DNA of 15,631 nt, taken from DASPPM01 sp035604475. Lineage in GTDB: Bacteria > Pseudomonadota > Alphaproteobacteria > JACZXZ01. Shown here piece after piece: positions 7,043-14,689 of this stretch. Both the position numbers and the translations under genes were made by a program. The stretch covers positions 1 to 15,631 of the forward strand of contig DATNIJ010000185.1 in NCBI GenBank assembly GCA_035604475.1. Direction: 5' to 3'. The notes under the pieces were generated by a model that was given only the letters and a program-made list of their open reading frames with translations, had not been told where the DNA came from and did not search any database. How positions within the stretch are numbered: position 1 is the first letter of the stretch; each line of letters opens with the position of its first letter.

Positions 7043-7352
7043 GCAGAGACAGCTCGGTCCGCGACCGCTGGCTGCGAAGCGAGCCCAAGCGGAAACGCCA
7101 CCCGGGCGGTTCTGTCGCCGGCAACGGCGGTGTCGTCTGCTTACCCGCGCGGCAGTTTCCCGGATAATACCGATGCGGTCAAGCCGAACAGCCCCATGGT
7201 TGCGAGCCGAAGGCGGCGCAAGCTGGCGGCCGGTGCGCCACGTCCGGCAAGCCCCGTCCGCGCGGCAAAAGGCGTAGTCATCGACGCGGGCAGGGGCGCA
7301 TGCTATGAGTACGCCGGGTACCAGATTGGCCTGAAGATCGGAGAGGGGAGCG
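7043..7352. other. 310-base divergent intergenic region between gspD and the gspE-arm lipoprotein gene
   Basis: It should hold promoters for both T2SS arms. No gene is supported: the minus frame continuing upstream of gspD gives an Arg/Ala-rich translation with no domain, and the plus strand shows no ribosome-binding site with a plausible product before 7353. No strong sigma-70 site is visible on the minus side. A weak plus-strand candidate is given separately. Confidence 0.6.
7281..7309 (+). promoter_or_regulatory. possible promoter of the lipoprotein-gspE-M arm
   Basis: TCGACG (7281-7286), a 17-base spacer, then TATGAG (7304-7309). The -10 is preceded by TGC, giving an extended -10 form. 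It lies 44 bases before the lipoprotein ATG. Four of six bases match the -35 consensus, so the call is tentative. Confidence 0.3.
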
Positions 7353-7625
7353 ATGGGAAAGGGCTCGCTCGCGGCCCTTGCAGTCTTGGCGCTTGCGGCC
7401 TGCGCCGACAATGCGCCGCAGACGGGAGCCGACGCTGCCACTGCGCTCGCCACGCCCTTCTATGTCGCCGGCAGGTTCTCGGCCTGCGTCGCCACGGTCG
7501 CAGTCGGGGGGCCGCTCGGCGGGCTCGCGTGGCTGGCGCCCGGCGATGACGCGCGCTATTTCCAGGGCGAGATCGCGCGCGGCCTCACGGCGAACTGCGG
7601 GACGTCCTATGGGCCCGCGCACTGA
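7353..7625 (+). CDS. small predicted lipoprotein of unknown function, first gene of the gspE arm
   Basis: A 90-residue protein. The start ATG follows a good ribosome-binding sequence (GGAGAGGGG). The N-terminus MGKGSLAALAVLALAAC is a short lipoprotein signal with lipobox LAAC and Cys at 17, so the mature protein has about 74 residues. The mature part includes ATPFYVAGRFSACVATVAVG, with one further hydrophobic Gly-rich stretch, and ends NCGTSYGPAH. Internal cysteines at about 48 and 83 could form a disulfide. I do not recognise the family. It lies 30 bases upstream of gspE and is probably co-transcribed, so a T2SS accessory role (for example assembly or outer-membrane targeting) is possible. 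However, GspD carries its own lipidation signal, which weakens a simple pilotin role. An unrelated small envelope protein is equally possible. Confidence 0.75.
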   Translation: MGKGSLAALAVLALAACADNAPQTGADAATALATPFYVAGRFSACVATVAVGGPLGGLAWLAPGDDARYFQGEIARGLTANCGTSYGPAH

Positions 7626-7655
7626 CGGCCGCCGCCTAGCGCGATCGAGGGGAGC

Positions 7656-9335
7656 GTGAAGACCGTCGCCGAGGTGCTGGTCGAACTGGGCAAGCTCAGC
7701 CCGGAGGACCTCGGCCGCGCGCGCCGGGCGCAACAGAACCCCGACGAGCCCTTGGACGACGTGCTCGAGCATCTCGGCCTGCTCTCGAGCTCGACCAAGG
7801 CGCTCGCCGTAGCCAGGGTCCACAACCTGCCGCTCGCAAAGGCGGCGGATTTCCCGCCGAGCCGGCCGGCGCTTTTGGGCCTCTCGCCCAAGTTCCTGCG
7901 CGACGCCAAGGCGCTGCCCATTGCGCTCCGCGAGGACGGCATCGTGCTCGCCATGGCCGACCCGGGTGCGGCCTATGTCATCGATGCCGTGCGGCTCGCA
8001 AGCGGCCGGCCGGTGATCCCCTGGGTCGCCGCCGGCTCGGACATCGAAGCGGCGCTCAACCGCTATTTCCCGGCCGGAGAGGCGTTGACGGAGCCCGCCG
8101 CAGAGGCGCTCGCCGGCGGCGGCGAGGGTGCGGAAGAGGACATCCAGCGCCTCCAGGACCTCGCGCGCGAGGCGCCGGTCATCCGGCTCGTCAACCAGAT
8201 CATCGCGGATGCCGTCGAGGCGCGCGCCTCCGACATCCACATCGAGCCTTTCCGCGACGAGCTCCGGCTGCGCTACCGGGTGGATGGCGCGCTTCGCCAC
8301 ATCCCCGCTCCGCCGGCGCGGCTCGCGCGCGCCATCTCCTCGCGCATCAAGATACTGGCACGACTCAACATAGCCGAGCGCCGCCTGCCGCAGGACGGCC
8401 GTGCGCGCTTCGCCGTCGCCGGCCGGGAGATCGATATGCGCATCGCCACCATGCCGACCATCCATGGGGAGAGCATCTCGATCCGCCTGCTCGAGGATAT
8501 GGCGGAGGCGCCGAGCTTCGCGAGCCTCGGCCTTTCAGCCGGGGCCGAGGAGACGCTGCGGCGCGCACTCGCGGCGCCGCACGGCATGGTGCTCGCGACC
8601 GGCCCGACCGGCAGCGGCAAGACGACGCTCCTCTACGCAGCCCTCAACATGCTCAACCGCGAGGACTGCAACATCCTCACCGTCGAGGATCCGATCGAAT
8701 ACCAGATTCCCGGCATCAACCAGGTCCAGGTCAAGGCGGAGATCGGCCTGAGCTTCGCGCGGCTCCTGCGCTCGATGGTGCGGCATGACCCCGACATCAT
8801 CATGGTCGGCGAGATGCGCGACGGCGAGACCGCGAACATCGGCGTGCATGCGGCCCTCACCGGTCACCTGGTGCTGACCACGCTCCACACCAACAGCGCC
8901 GCGGGTGCCATTGCGCGCCTCATCGACATGGGGGTGCCGGCGTTCCTCCTGACCTCCACACTCCGCGCCATGATCGGCCAGCGCCTGGTCCGCGTCCTCT
9001 GCCGCGAGTGCCGCGAGCCGGTCACCCCGCCCGCCGACTTCGCCGTCCTTGCAGCGCGGCACGGCATCGCGGACGCGGGAGCGGGCACGCTCTTCCGCGC
9101 CGTGGGCTGCGAGGCCTGCGCCGGCACGGGCTATTACGGGCGCACCGGCATCTTCGAGCTCATCGAGATGGACGACGGCGTGCGCGAGCTGGTGCGCGCG
9201 GGTGCCGGCACGCGCGAGATCGAGCGCGCGGCGCGCGAGCAGGGTGTCGTCACGATGTTCTCCGACGGCCTCCGCAAATGCCTCGCCGGCGTCACCACGC
9301 TCGCGGAGGTCGCGCGCGTGACCGAGGCTTGGTGA
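7656..9335 (+). CDS. gspE: type II secretion assembly ATPase
   Basis: Cytoplasmic hexameric ATPase that drives pseudopilus assembly; 559 residues, normal for the family. An N-terminal GspE-type domain (about 1-140), which docks on GspL, precedes the N2 segment with ASDIHIEPF and the RecA-like core. Motifs: Walker A GPTGSGKT at 316-323, Asp box LTVEDPIEYQIPG, Walker B region DPDIIMVGEMRD at 378-389 with E386, and His box TGHLVLTTLHTN from 402. A four-cysteine metal-binding insert is complete (C449, C452, C485, C488), which is the hallmark of GspE over the PilT type. The GTG at 7656 follows GAGGGGA at good spacing. Its TGA stop overlaps the gspF start by four bases (GTGA), implying translational coupling. 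Confidence 0.97.
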   Translation: MKTVAEVLVELGKLSPEDLGRARRAQQNPDEPLDDVLEHLGLLSSSTKALAVARVHNLPLAKAADFPPSRPALLGLSPKFLRDAKALPIALREDGIVLAMADPGAAYVIDAVRLASGRPVIPWVAAGSDIEAALNRYFPAGEALTEPAAEALAGGGEGAEEDIQRLQDLAREAPVIRLVNQIIADAVEARASDIHIEPFRDELRLRYRVDGALRHIPAPPARLARAISSRIKILARLNIAERRLPQDGRARFAVAGREIDMRIATMPTIHGESISIRLLEDMAEAPSFASLGLSAGAEETLRRALAAPHGMVLATGPTGSGKTTLLYAALNMLNREDCNILTVEDPIEYQIPGINQVQVKAEIGLSFARLLRSMVRHDPDIIMVGEMRDGETANIGVHAALTGHLVLTTLHTNSAAGAIARLIDMGVPAFLLTSTLRAMIGQRLVRVLCRECREPVTPPADFAVLAARHGIADAGAGTLFRAVGCEACAGTGYYGRTGIFELIEMDDGVRELVRAGAGTREIERAAREQGVVTMFSDGLRKCLAGVTTLAEVARVTEAW

Positions 9336-10552
9336 GCGTGCCCGTCTTCGAATATCAGGCCCTCGATGCCAGCGGCGAGCGCGTCAGCGGCCGCATGGAG
9401 GCCTTGAACCCGCAGGCGGTGGTCACGCACCTCCAGGCGCACGGACATCTGCCGATCGAGGCCCGCGAGGTGACCACCGCGGACGCCGCCGCGGCACCGC
9501 CGCGGCCATGGCGGCGCCCGGTCGGGGGCCGCGAGATCGCCGGCTTCTTTAGGGCACTCGCGGCATTGCTCGCGGCGGGGCACCCGCTCGACCAGGCGCT
9601 CGGCGTCCTCGAGGGTGCAACCGCGAGCAAGCGCCTCGCGCGCGCGGTCGCCGGGATCAGAGCCAAGGTGCGCGCCGGCCAGACCCTGAGCAGCGGGCTC
9701 GAGGAAGGCGGGGCGATCTTCACTCCGCTCGACGTCTCGATCGTGCGCGCGGGCGAGGCGACGGGGGCGCTCGCCCTTGTGCTCACGCGGCTTGCCGACT
9801 ATCGCGAGAATGCCGAACGCCTGCGCGAGAGCGTGCTCGCGGCCCTCTATTACCCGGCGATCGTGGTGTGCGTCGCCGTCCTCGCCGTCGTCCTCCTCCT
9901 CACCTATGTCGTACCGCAGTTCGAGCAGCTCTTCGCCGATGCCCATGCCGCACTGCCGCGGCCGACCGAGATCGTCATTGCTGCCGGCCGCTTCTTCCGC
10001 GACGACGGCTGGATGCTCGCGCTGGCGCTCGCGTGCCTGCTCCTCCTCTACGAGCGCGCGATGCGGCGGCCGGGCCCCCGCCTGCTGCGCGACCGCCTGC
10101 TGCTGCATTTCCCGGTTCTGCGCGGCCTCATCCTGGACACCGCCACGGCGCGCCTCTCGGAGACGCTGGCGACGCTGCTCGAGAGCGGCCTCGAGCTGCC
10201 CGCGGCCCTGGCACTCGCGCGCGGCGTCGTCGGCAACCTCGCCCTCGCCGACGACATCGACCGTGCCATTCTCGGCGTGCGCGAGGGGCGGCACTTCTCC
10301 GACGAGCTCAAGGCGAGCGGCCTCTTCCCCAAGCTCGCGGTCAGCATGTTGCGGGTCGGCGAGGAAAGCGGCAACCTGGCGCAGGCGTCGGTGCAGGTCG
10401 CGGCGTTCTTTGCGCAGAGGCTCGAGCGCTCGCTCAAGCGGCTGCTCGTGCTCGTCGAGCCGGCGCTCATCCTCACGGTCGGCTTGCTGGTTGGCGGCAT
10501 CGTCTTTTCCATTATAATCGCCGTCATCAAGGTCAACGAGCTGGCGGGCTAG
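9332..10552 (+). CDS. gspF: type II secretion inner-membrane platform protein
   Basis: Polytopic inner-membrane protein at the centre of the T2SS platform, contacting GspE and GspL; 406 residues, the usual length. The N-terminus VPVFEYQALDASGERVSGRM is the classic GspF opening. Two T2SSF repeats follow, the first around residues 65-190 (FFRALAALLAAGHPLDQAL) and the second around 270-390 (LSETLATLLESGLELPAALA). Transmembrane stretches are visible near residues 170-195 (YYPAIVVCVAVLAVVLLL), around 225-245, and at the C-terminus (ILTVGLLVGGIVFSIIIAVI). The start is taken as GTG 9332, overlapping the gspE stop. GTG 9338 is an alternative two codons later. The frame is open further upstream inside gspE, but that part has no platform-protein features. 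Confidence 0.96.
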   Translation: MSVPVFEYQALDASGERVSGRMEALNPQAVVTHLQAHGHLPIEAREVTTADAAAAPPRPWRRPVGGREIAGFFRALAALLAAGHPLDQALGVLEGATASKRLARAVAGIRAKVRAGQTLSSGLEEGGAIFTPLDVSIVRAGEATGALALVLTRLADYRENAERLRESVLAALYYPAIVVCVAVLAVVLLLTYVVPQFEQLFADAHAALPRPTEIVIAAGRFFRDDGWMLALALACLLLLYERAMRRPGPRLLRDRLLLHFPVLRGLILDTATARLSETLATLLESGLELPAALALARGVVGNLALADDIDRAILGVREGRHFSDELKASGLFPKLAVSMLRVGEESGNLAQASVQVAAFFAQRLERSLKRLLVLVEPALILTVGLLVGGIVFSIIIAVIKVNELAG

Positions 10553-10578
10553 GGCGTGTCCCGGTGATTTGGAAGCAG

Positions 10579-10673
10579 CCCCCTCACCCTACCCTCTCCC
10601 CCTTGGAGGGGGAGAGGGTTGCGTAGGCTTAGCGAGACGAAGTCGAGCTTAGCCGGAGCTGGGTGAGGGGGTG
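10579..10673. repeat. nested palindromic intergenic repeat between gspF and gspG
   Basis: Outer arms CCCCCTCACCC (10579-10589) and GGGTGAGGGGG (10661-10671) are exact inverse complements. Inside lies an 11-bp perfect hairpin, CCCTCTCCCCC / GGGGGAGAGGG (10592-10602 and 10608-10618, loop TTGGA). A second imperfect hairpin follows (GGCTTAGC...GCTTAGCC). The structure resembles dispersed palindromic elements common between genes in alphaproteobacterial genomes. It sits 27 bases after gspF and could act as a partial terminator or mRNA stabiliser separating gspF from gspG. Confidence 0.8.
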
Positions 10674-10717
10674 ATTGCGCGGCGTCGGAATATGCTCTAG
10701 TGCAAGAGGAGGACAAA

Positions 10718-11206
10718 TTGCCGCGCGTGTCGCCGTCACCCTGCCCGCCCCTCCGGGGCGAGCCTCCTTCCTTTCCTGCTTGCGGGAGAAAGCAGCGCCG
10801 GTACCAACGCGGCTTCACGCTCATCGAGCTCCTCGTCGTCCTCGTCATCCTTGGACTTCTCGCCGGCCTCGTGGCGCCGCGCGTGCTGGATTATCTCGGC
10901 GGCGCGCGCAAGGACACGGTCCTGCTCCAGATGAAGAACCTCGCCGACATCCTCGATCTCTACTATCTCGAGAACCATTCCTACCCCACCACCAGCCAGG
11001 GGCTCGAGGCGCTCACCCAGTGTCCGCCCGCCTGCACCGACGGCGCGCGGCCGATGCTCGCAAGCGTGCCGCGCGATCCTTGGAAGCGCCCCTACATCTA
11101 TCGCTCGCCGGGAAATAACGGCCCCTTCGACCTGTGCTCGAGCGGACCCGGCGGCGACGCCCAAAGCGGAGGTGCCAGTGGCGTCATCTGCTACCAGCAA
11201 CCGTGA
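10718..11206 (+). CDS. gspG: type II secretion major pseudopilin
   Basis: Major subunit of the T2SS pseudopilus; 162 residues from TTG 10718. That start is chosen because AAGAGGAGG (10704-10712) is correctly spaced before it; GTG 10700 upstream and GTG 10727 downstream are alternatives. GspO should cut after G32 in YQRG^FTLIELLVVLVILGLL, leaving the conserved Glu at mature position 5. GspG-specific segments are NHSYPTTSQGLEAL and PRDPWKRPYIYRSPG. Oddities: the leader is long (32 residues) and Pro-rich, encoded by hairpin-forming DNA. The C-terminal loop, normally acidic and calcium-binding in GspG, reads LCSSGPGGDAQSGG...VICYQQP. Cysteines at 102/106 and 140/158 may form disulfides. Its 3' end overlaps gspH by 29 bases. 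Confidence 0.94.
   Translation: MPRVSPSPCPPLRGEPPSFPACGRKQRRYQRGFTLIELLVVLVILGLLAGLVAPRVLDYLGGARKDTVLLQMKNLADILDLYYLENHSYPTTSQGLEALTQCPPACTDGARPMLASVPRDPWKRPYIYRSPGNNGPFDLCSSGPGGDAQSGGASGVICYQQP
10746..10795 (+). other. two hairpins inside the 5' coding region of gspG
   Basis: CGCCCC-TCC-GGGGCG (10746-10760) and CTGCTT-N8-AAGCAG (10776-10795) lie within the codons for the pseudopilin leader. The stretch begins TCACCCTGCCC, resembling the left arm of the upstream palindromic repeat. A repeat may therefore have been absorbed into the start of the gene. RNA structure here could affect gspG translation. Confidence 0.45.
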
Positions 11207-11651
11207 GCGAGCGGGCGGCTTCACGCTCATCGAGCTCCTCGTCGTCCTCGCCATCTTAGCAGGCCTGCTCTATCTCGCCGTGCCGCGGCTTTCGGCGCGC
11301 GGCGGAGCGGTGGCACTCCACGCCGCTGCCGCCGATCTTGCGGCCGAGCTCCGGCTCGTGCGCAGCGCTGCGATCGCGACGGACGATACCAAAATCCTGA
11401 TTGTCGATCCGAAGCACAATCGCTTCGCCGCCGAAGGTGCCGTGCCATTCCATCTCGTGCCGCGCGACGTGCGCATGACGGTGCTGACCGCCGAAAGCGA
11501 GCTCCTGCCCGACGGCACCCCTGCAATCCGCTTCTTCCCGGACGGCTCCTCGACCGGCGGCGGGGTCGAGCTTGCGGGGTGGAGTGCTACGGTCGTCGTC
11601 GCGGTCGATTGGCTGACCGGCCAAGTCAGCCTCCGTGACAAGCGGCCGTGA
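11178..11651 (+). CDS. gspH: type II secretion minor pseudopilin GspH
   Basis: Minor pseudopilin placed near the pseudopilus tip; 157 residues. GTG 11178 is selected because CGGAGG (11167-11172) is well spaced upstream; GTG 11172 would overlap that ribosome-binding sequence. The prepilin motif is RAGG^FTLIELLVVLAILAGLL, with cleavage after G14 and Glu at mature position 5. The rest fits the GspH beta-rich head: an alpha stem with ADLAAELRLVRSAAIATD, then IRFFPDGSSTGGGVEL, a signature of this subunit, and VAVDWLTGQVSL near the end. Its start lies inside gspG, and one base separates its stop from the gspI ATG, so translation is probably coupled along G-H-I. Confidence 0.92.
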   Translation: MASSATSNRERAGGFTLIELLVVLAILAGLLYLAVPRLSARGGAVALHAAAADLAAELRLVRSAAIATDDTKILIVDPKHNRFAAEGAVPFHLVPRDVRMTVLTAESELLPDGTPAIRFFPDGSSTGGGVELAGWSATVVVAVDWLTGQVSLRDKRP

Positions 11652-11652
11652 C

Positions 11653-12039
11653 ATGAGCCGGCGGTGCCAAGCCGAGGGTTTCACCCTCGTCGAGGTGCTG
11701 GTCGCCCTCGTCATTCTCGGCCTCGTGCTGGGTGCGTGCTACCGCCTGCTCTCGACCGGGCTAAAGAGCACCGCCGAGGCCGATGGTCTCTTCCGCGCCG
11801 TGATGGTCGCCGAGTCCGCGCTCGCGGATGCGAGCCAGCGCACGGACCCGCGCGACGCCGCGAGCGATCTCGCGATCGACGGCTACCGCTGCAACGTCGC
11901 GGTCGTCCCTTATGACGATGCGGCGCTGCCGGGCCCCGAGGAGACCGGCCTCCGCCTCTATCGCGTGACGGTCAGCGTCGAATGGGGGCTCCATCACTCC
12001 TACGAGCTCGCCACGCTCGCGCTCGGGCCCGCGTCGTGA
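11653..12039 (+). CDS. gspI: type II secretion minor pseudopilin GspI
   Basis: Minor pseudopilin that with GspJ and GspK forms the tip complex; 128 residues, close to the usual length. MSRRCQAEG^FTLVEVLVAL is a short positively charged leader with the cleavage site after G9 and Glu at mature position 5. The following stem KSTAEADGLFRAVMVAESAL, with a conserved 'AxxLAE/AESAL' style segment, is typical of GspI, and the C-terminal head ends YELATLALGPAS. ATG 11653 begins one base after the gspH stop. An upstream GTG at 11635 is less likely because it has no ribosome-binding site. The stop codon overlaps the GTG of gspJ (GTGA). Confidence 0.9.
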   Translation: MSRRCQAEGFTLVEVLVALVILGLVLGACYRLLSTGLKSTAEADGLFRAVMVAESALADASQRTDPRDAASDLAIDGYRCNVAVVPYDDAALPGPEETGLRLYRVTVSVEWGLHHSYELATLALGPAS

Positions 12040-12701
12040 GCGGGCCCACGAGCCGCTCCCGCCGCCAAGCGGGCTTCACGCTCATCGAGGTCGTGGTGGC
12101 CCTCGCCATCTTCGGCCTCGTCATGGCAGCGCTTGCGGGCGGCCTCGGCTTCTCGCTCAAGTCCTCGCGCGCGGGCGAGCGCTTGACCGACGACACGCTC
12201 GCGATCGCCCGCCTCGACGGCCTCTTCCGCCACGAGCTCGAGCGCGCGCTCCGGCTGCACACGGCAAGCGGCACCCATGCGCCGCTCGACTTCGCCGGCA
12301 GCACCAAGAGCCTCGAATTCACCGTGGCAGCACCCTCCTACCCCACGGCGGCGGGCCTCTACCAGGTGCGCCTCGCGGTGCTCTCGAGTGCGGACGGCGA
12401 GACGCTCAGCTACAGCCGCCGAGCTTCCGCCGGGACGCCGGTGCCCGCGGACGCCGACGAGCGCCCGCGCACGCTCATCGAAAGCACCGCCGCCCGCATC
12501 AGCTTTGCCTATTTCGACGGCCAGTCCTGGCGCGCCACCTGGCGCGATGCCGAGGCACTTCCCCGCCTCGTGCGCCTGCGCATCGCGGATGGCGGGAGCG
12601 GCGGCCTGCTCTGGCCCGACATCATCGTGGGGCCCGCGGCCGAGGCCGATCCCGAGTGCCCGGACAAGAGCCGGGCCCAGGCCTGCGCGGGCGGGAGCTG
12701 A
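12036..12701 (+). CDS. gspJ: type II secretion minor pseudopilin GspJ
   Basis: Minor pseudopilin of the tip complex; 221 residues. GTG 12036 overlaps the gspI stop by four bases and gives the leader VSGPTSRSRRQAG with cleavage before FTLIEVVVALAIFGLVM (Glu at mature position 5). The frame is open further upstream within gspI, but no leader is needed there. Features in line with GspJ are the long stem KSSRAGERLTDDTLAIARLD, FRHELERALRLH (GspJ usually has a DxxR/E segment here), the late IESTAARISFAYFDGQSWRA motif, and PRLVRLRIADG before the end. The downstream gspK starts 5 bases after its stop. Confidence 0.92.
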   Translation: MSGPTSRSRRQAGFTLIEVVVALAIFGLVMAALAGGLGFSLKSSRAGERLTDDTLAIARLDGLFRHELERALRLHTASGTHAPLDFAGSTKSLEFTVAAPSYPTAAGLYQVRLAVLSSADGETLSYSRRASAGTPVPADADERPRTLIESTAARISFAYFDGQSWRATWRDAEALPRLVRLRIADGGSGGLLWPDIIVGPAAEADPECPDKSRAQACAGGS

Positions 12702-12706
12702 GCGCC

Positions 12707-13564
12707 GTGGCACCCCGCCGCAACGAGAGAAAGTGCGAGCGCGAGAGGGGTGTGGCACTCGTGATCGTGCTCTTCACCCTCGTGGCCATCGCCCTCGTCG
12801 TCAGCGTCTTCAGCCGCACCACCTTCACCGGGCGCCACGTCGTCGCCAACGAGGCGGCGCACGCGCGCGCCCATGCCATGCTCGCGGCCGGCCTCAACCG
12901 CGCCATCGTGGGGCTTGCCGATCCCGTGCGCGACCGGCGCTGGCAGCCGGACGGCAGCGTCCACGACTTCGCCTTCGCCGGCGGCACGGTCGCCCTCAGC
13001 ATCGCGGACGAGGGCGGCAAAATCGATCTCAACGCCGCACCCGCCGCCGTGCTCAAGTCGCTTCTCGCCGTGTTCGGCGTCGCCGAGCGCGATGCGACGG
13101 CGATCGTGGCGGAGATCGAGCGCCGGCGCTTGGCCGCCGGTCCCGCGGCCACGAACAACGTGATACGCAAGGCCTTCCACAACATCGTCGAGCTGCGCGC
13201 GATAGACGGCATCTCCGGGCCGCTCTACGATGCGATCTCGCCTTTCATCACCGTCTATTCGGGCAAGGCCGCGATCCATCGCGGAACGCTGCCGGTCGCC
13301 GTTCTGGCGGCACTCATCGGCATCGACCGGCCCGACCTGGTCCAGGCCATGGCCGGCGGCACATCAGCGGACTTGAACGATGTGCAGGAAATCATGCAGC
13401 ATCTCCCCTTGGCGAGCCGCTGGCTCAACGGCGACGTGGGGCCGTTCTACACAATCTCGGTCGAGGCGCGCACGGACGACGGTGCCGCGGCGGCGGCCGC
13501 CTTCGTGATTTGGCAGACGCGCAGCGCCTATAGCGTGATCGAGCGGCGCGACCGGGCGCTTTAG
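12707..13564 (+). CDS. gspK: type II secretion minor pseudopilin GspK (tip subunit)
   Basis: Largest minor pseudopilin, capping the pseudopilus tip; 285 residues, somewhat shorter than the roughly 300-330 of well-known members. GTG 12707 is chosen because GGAG lies about nine bases before it. The leader VAPRRNERKCERERG precedes VALVIVLFTLVAIALVVSVF. The residue at mature position 5 is not Glu, the known peculiarity of GspK. The head has the family landmark EGGKIDLNAAPAAVLKSLL (usually K-I/L-N-L-N-T-A) and a helix-hairpin-helix-like NNVIRKAFHNIVELRAIDGI. It ends with ARTDDGAAAAAAFVIWQT, similar to the final strands of GspK. gspL starts 18 bases downstream. Confidence 0.93.
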   Translation: MAPRRNERKCERERGVALVIVLFTLVAIALVVSVFSRTTFTGRHVVANEAAHARAHAMLAAGLNRAIVGLADPVRDRRWQPDGSVHDFAFAGGTVALSIADEGGKIDLNAAPAAVLKSLLAVFGVAERDATAIVAEIERRRLAAGPAATNNVIRKAFHNIVELRAIDGISGPLYDAISPFITVYSGKAAIHRGTLPVAVLAALIGIDRPDLVQAMAGGTSADLNDVQEIMQHLPLASRWLNGDVGPFYTISVEARTDDGAAAAAAFVIWQTRSAYSVIERRDRAL

Positions 13565-13582
13565 GCAGGCCCCTGGGGAAAG

Positions 13583-14689
13583 ATGGCAAGCATCGACCTA
13601 CGCAAATCGACCGCGGCGGCCGGCCGCCGCTTTTTCGCCTGGTGGCTGGGCGAGCTTTCCGCCGTCTTCACCCCGGCCGGGTCGCTCTCGTTAGCCCCCT
13701 TCGCGAATGCGCTCGTGCTCGACTGGCGGGGCCACGAGCTGCGGCTTGCGCGGCGCAAGGGCAAGCGCGAGACCCCGCTCGCAGCACTGCCGCTCGAGTA
13801 TCCCGCCGAGCGCGAGATCGAGCATGCCCGCGCCCTCTTCCGCCGCGGCGGCGGGCGCGCCATCGTGCTGCGCTTTCCCGCCGAGACGGGCCTGCGGCGG
13901 GCGGTGCCGCTGCCCCTCGCGGCCGAGCGGAACCTGCGGCAGATCCTGTCCCACGAGATGGAGCGTCTCACCCCCTGGCCGGCGGAGGCGGTCTATTTCT
14001 CGGCCGAAGTCGCCGAGCGCCGAGCAGCCGGCCGCGAGCTCACGGCACAGCTCGCCGTGATCTCCGCCGCGGTGGTGGCGCCCGTGACGGCGCGGCTGCG
14101 GCAATGGGGCTTGGCGCCCACGGCACTCGAGCTCGCCGCCGCCGAGGGCGACGGCACGGATGCCGGAGCACGGCTCTTCGGCAAGGACCTACCCGTCCCC
14201 GCTGCCGGCCGCCGCCATGGCCGCCTCCTCGCCGCCGCCGCCGCGGCGCTCGTCCTCTTCTGGCTCGGCTGCGGCACGCTCCATTACTGGCGCCAGCACC
14301 GCATCGACGCACTCGAGGCGCAACTCGCCTCGGCACGGAGCAAGGCCGAGCATGCCGAGGTGCTGCGCGTCGAGTTCGCGCGCTTGAGCGGCAGCGACCC
14401 CAACCTCGTCAACCGTCCCCCCGGCGCCGTTCCGCTCATCGTCCTCCTCGAGGCCTTGAGCGCGCTCCTCCCCGACGAGAGCTGGCTGACCGAGCTCCAT
14501 CTCGGCCACACGGGCATCGAGCTCTCCGGCTATTCCCAGGACGCGGCCGCCCTCATTCCGCTCATCGAGCGCTCGCCCTATTTCACCGACGTGAAATTCC
14601 GCGCCAACCTGGTGCGCGATCCCCAGCTCCGCATGGACCGCTTCCAGATCGGTGCCGCCTTGCGCGCGGCGAAAGGAGAGGCGCCGTGA
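13583..14689 (+). CDS. gspL: type II secretion platform protein GspL
   Basis: Bitopic inner-membrane protein linking ATPase GspE to the platform; 368 residues. An N-terminal cytoplasmic actin-like region (about 1-205) includes NALVLDWRGHELRLARRKGK and RNLRQILSHEMERLTPWPAE, the latter a conserved GspL/PilM-N style segment. One transmembrane helix follows at about 213-235 (LLAAAAAALVLFWLGCGTLH). A periplasmic part with a coiled-coil stretch (DALEAQLASARSKAEHAEVL) leads into a PilN-like ferredoxin-type domain (LPDESWLTELHLGHTGIELS). ATG 13583 follows GGGGAAAG. Its stop overlaps the GTG start of gspM. Sequence conservation in this family is low, so the call rests on architecture plus position. 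Confidence 0.88.
   Translation: MASIDLRKSTAAAGRRFFAWWLGELSAVFTPAGSLSLAPFANALVLDWRGHELRLARRKGKRETPLAALPLEYPAEREIEHARALFRRGGGRAIVLRFPAETGLRRAVPLPLAAERNLRQILSHEMERLTPWPAEAVYFSAEVAERRAAGRELTAQLAVISAAVVAPVTARLRQWGLAPTALELAAAEGDGTDAGARLFGKDLPVPAAGRRHGRLLAAAAAALVLFWLGCGTLHYWRQHRIDALEAQLASARSKAEHAEVLRVEFARLSGSDPNLVNRPPGAVPLIVLLEALSALLPDESWLTELHLGHTGIELSGYSQDAAALIPLIERSPYFTDVKFRANLVRDPQLRMDRFQIGAALRAAKGEAP

Noticed and set aside
7043..7453. 137-codon in-frame upstream extension of gspD
   Set aside because: It would place the lipoprotein signal in the middle of the protein, overlaps the divergent lipoprotein gene start, and its translation is Arg-rich without a domain.
9008..9331. In-frame upstream extension of gspF inside gspE
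   Set aside because: It overlaps the conserved cysteine-motif end of gspE; the standard GspF N-terminus begins at 9332.
9134..10294. Minus-strand open frame of 386 codons opposite gspF
   Set aside because: It is antisense to gspF, with charged low-complexity composition and no motif.
13642..14685. Long in-frame extension upstream of gspM overlapping gspL
   Set aside because: The gspL frame has the conserved architecture; the extension is Arg/Pro-rich. The GspM start at 14686 has a good ribosome-binding site and a GTGA overlap.
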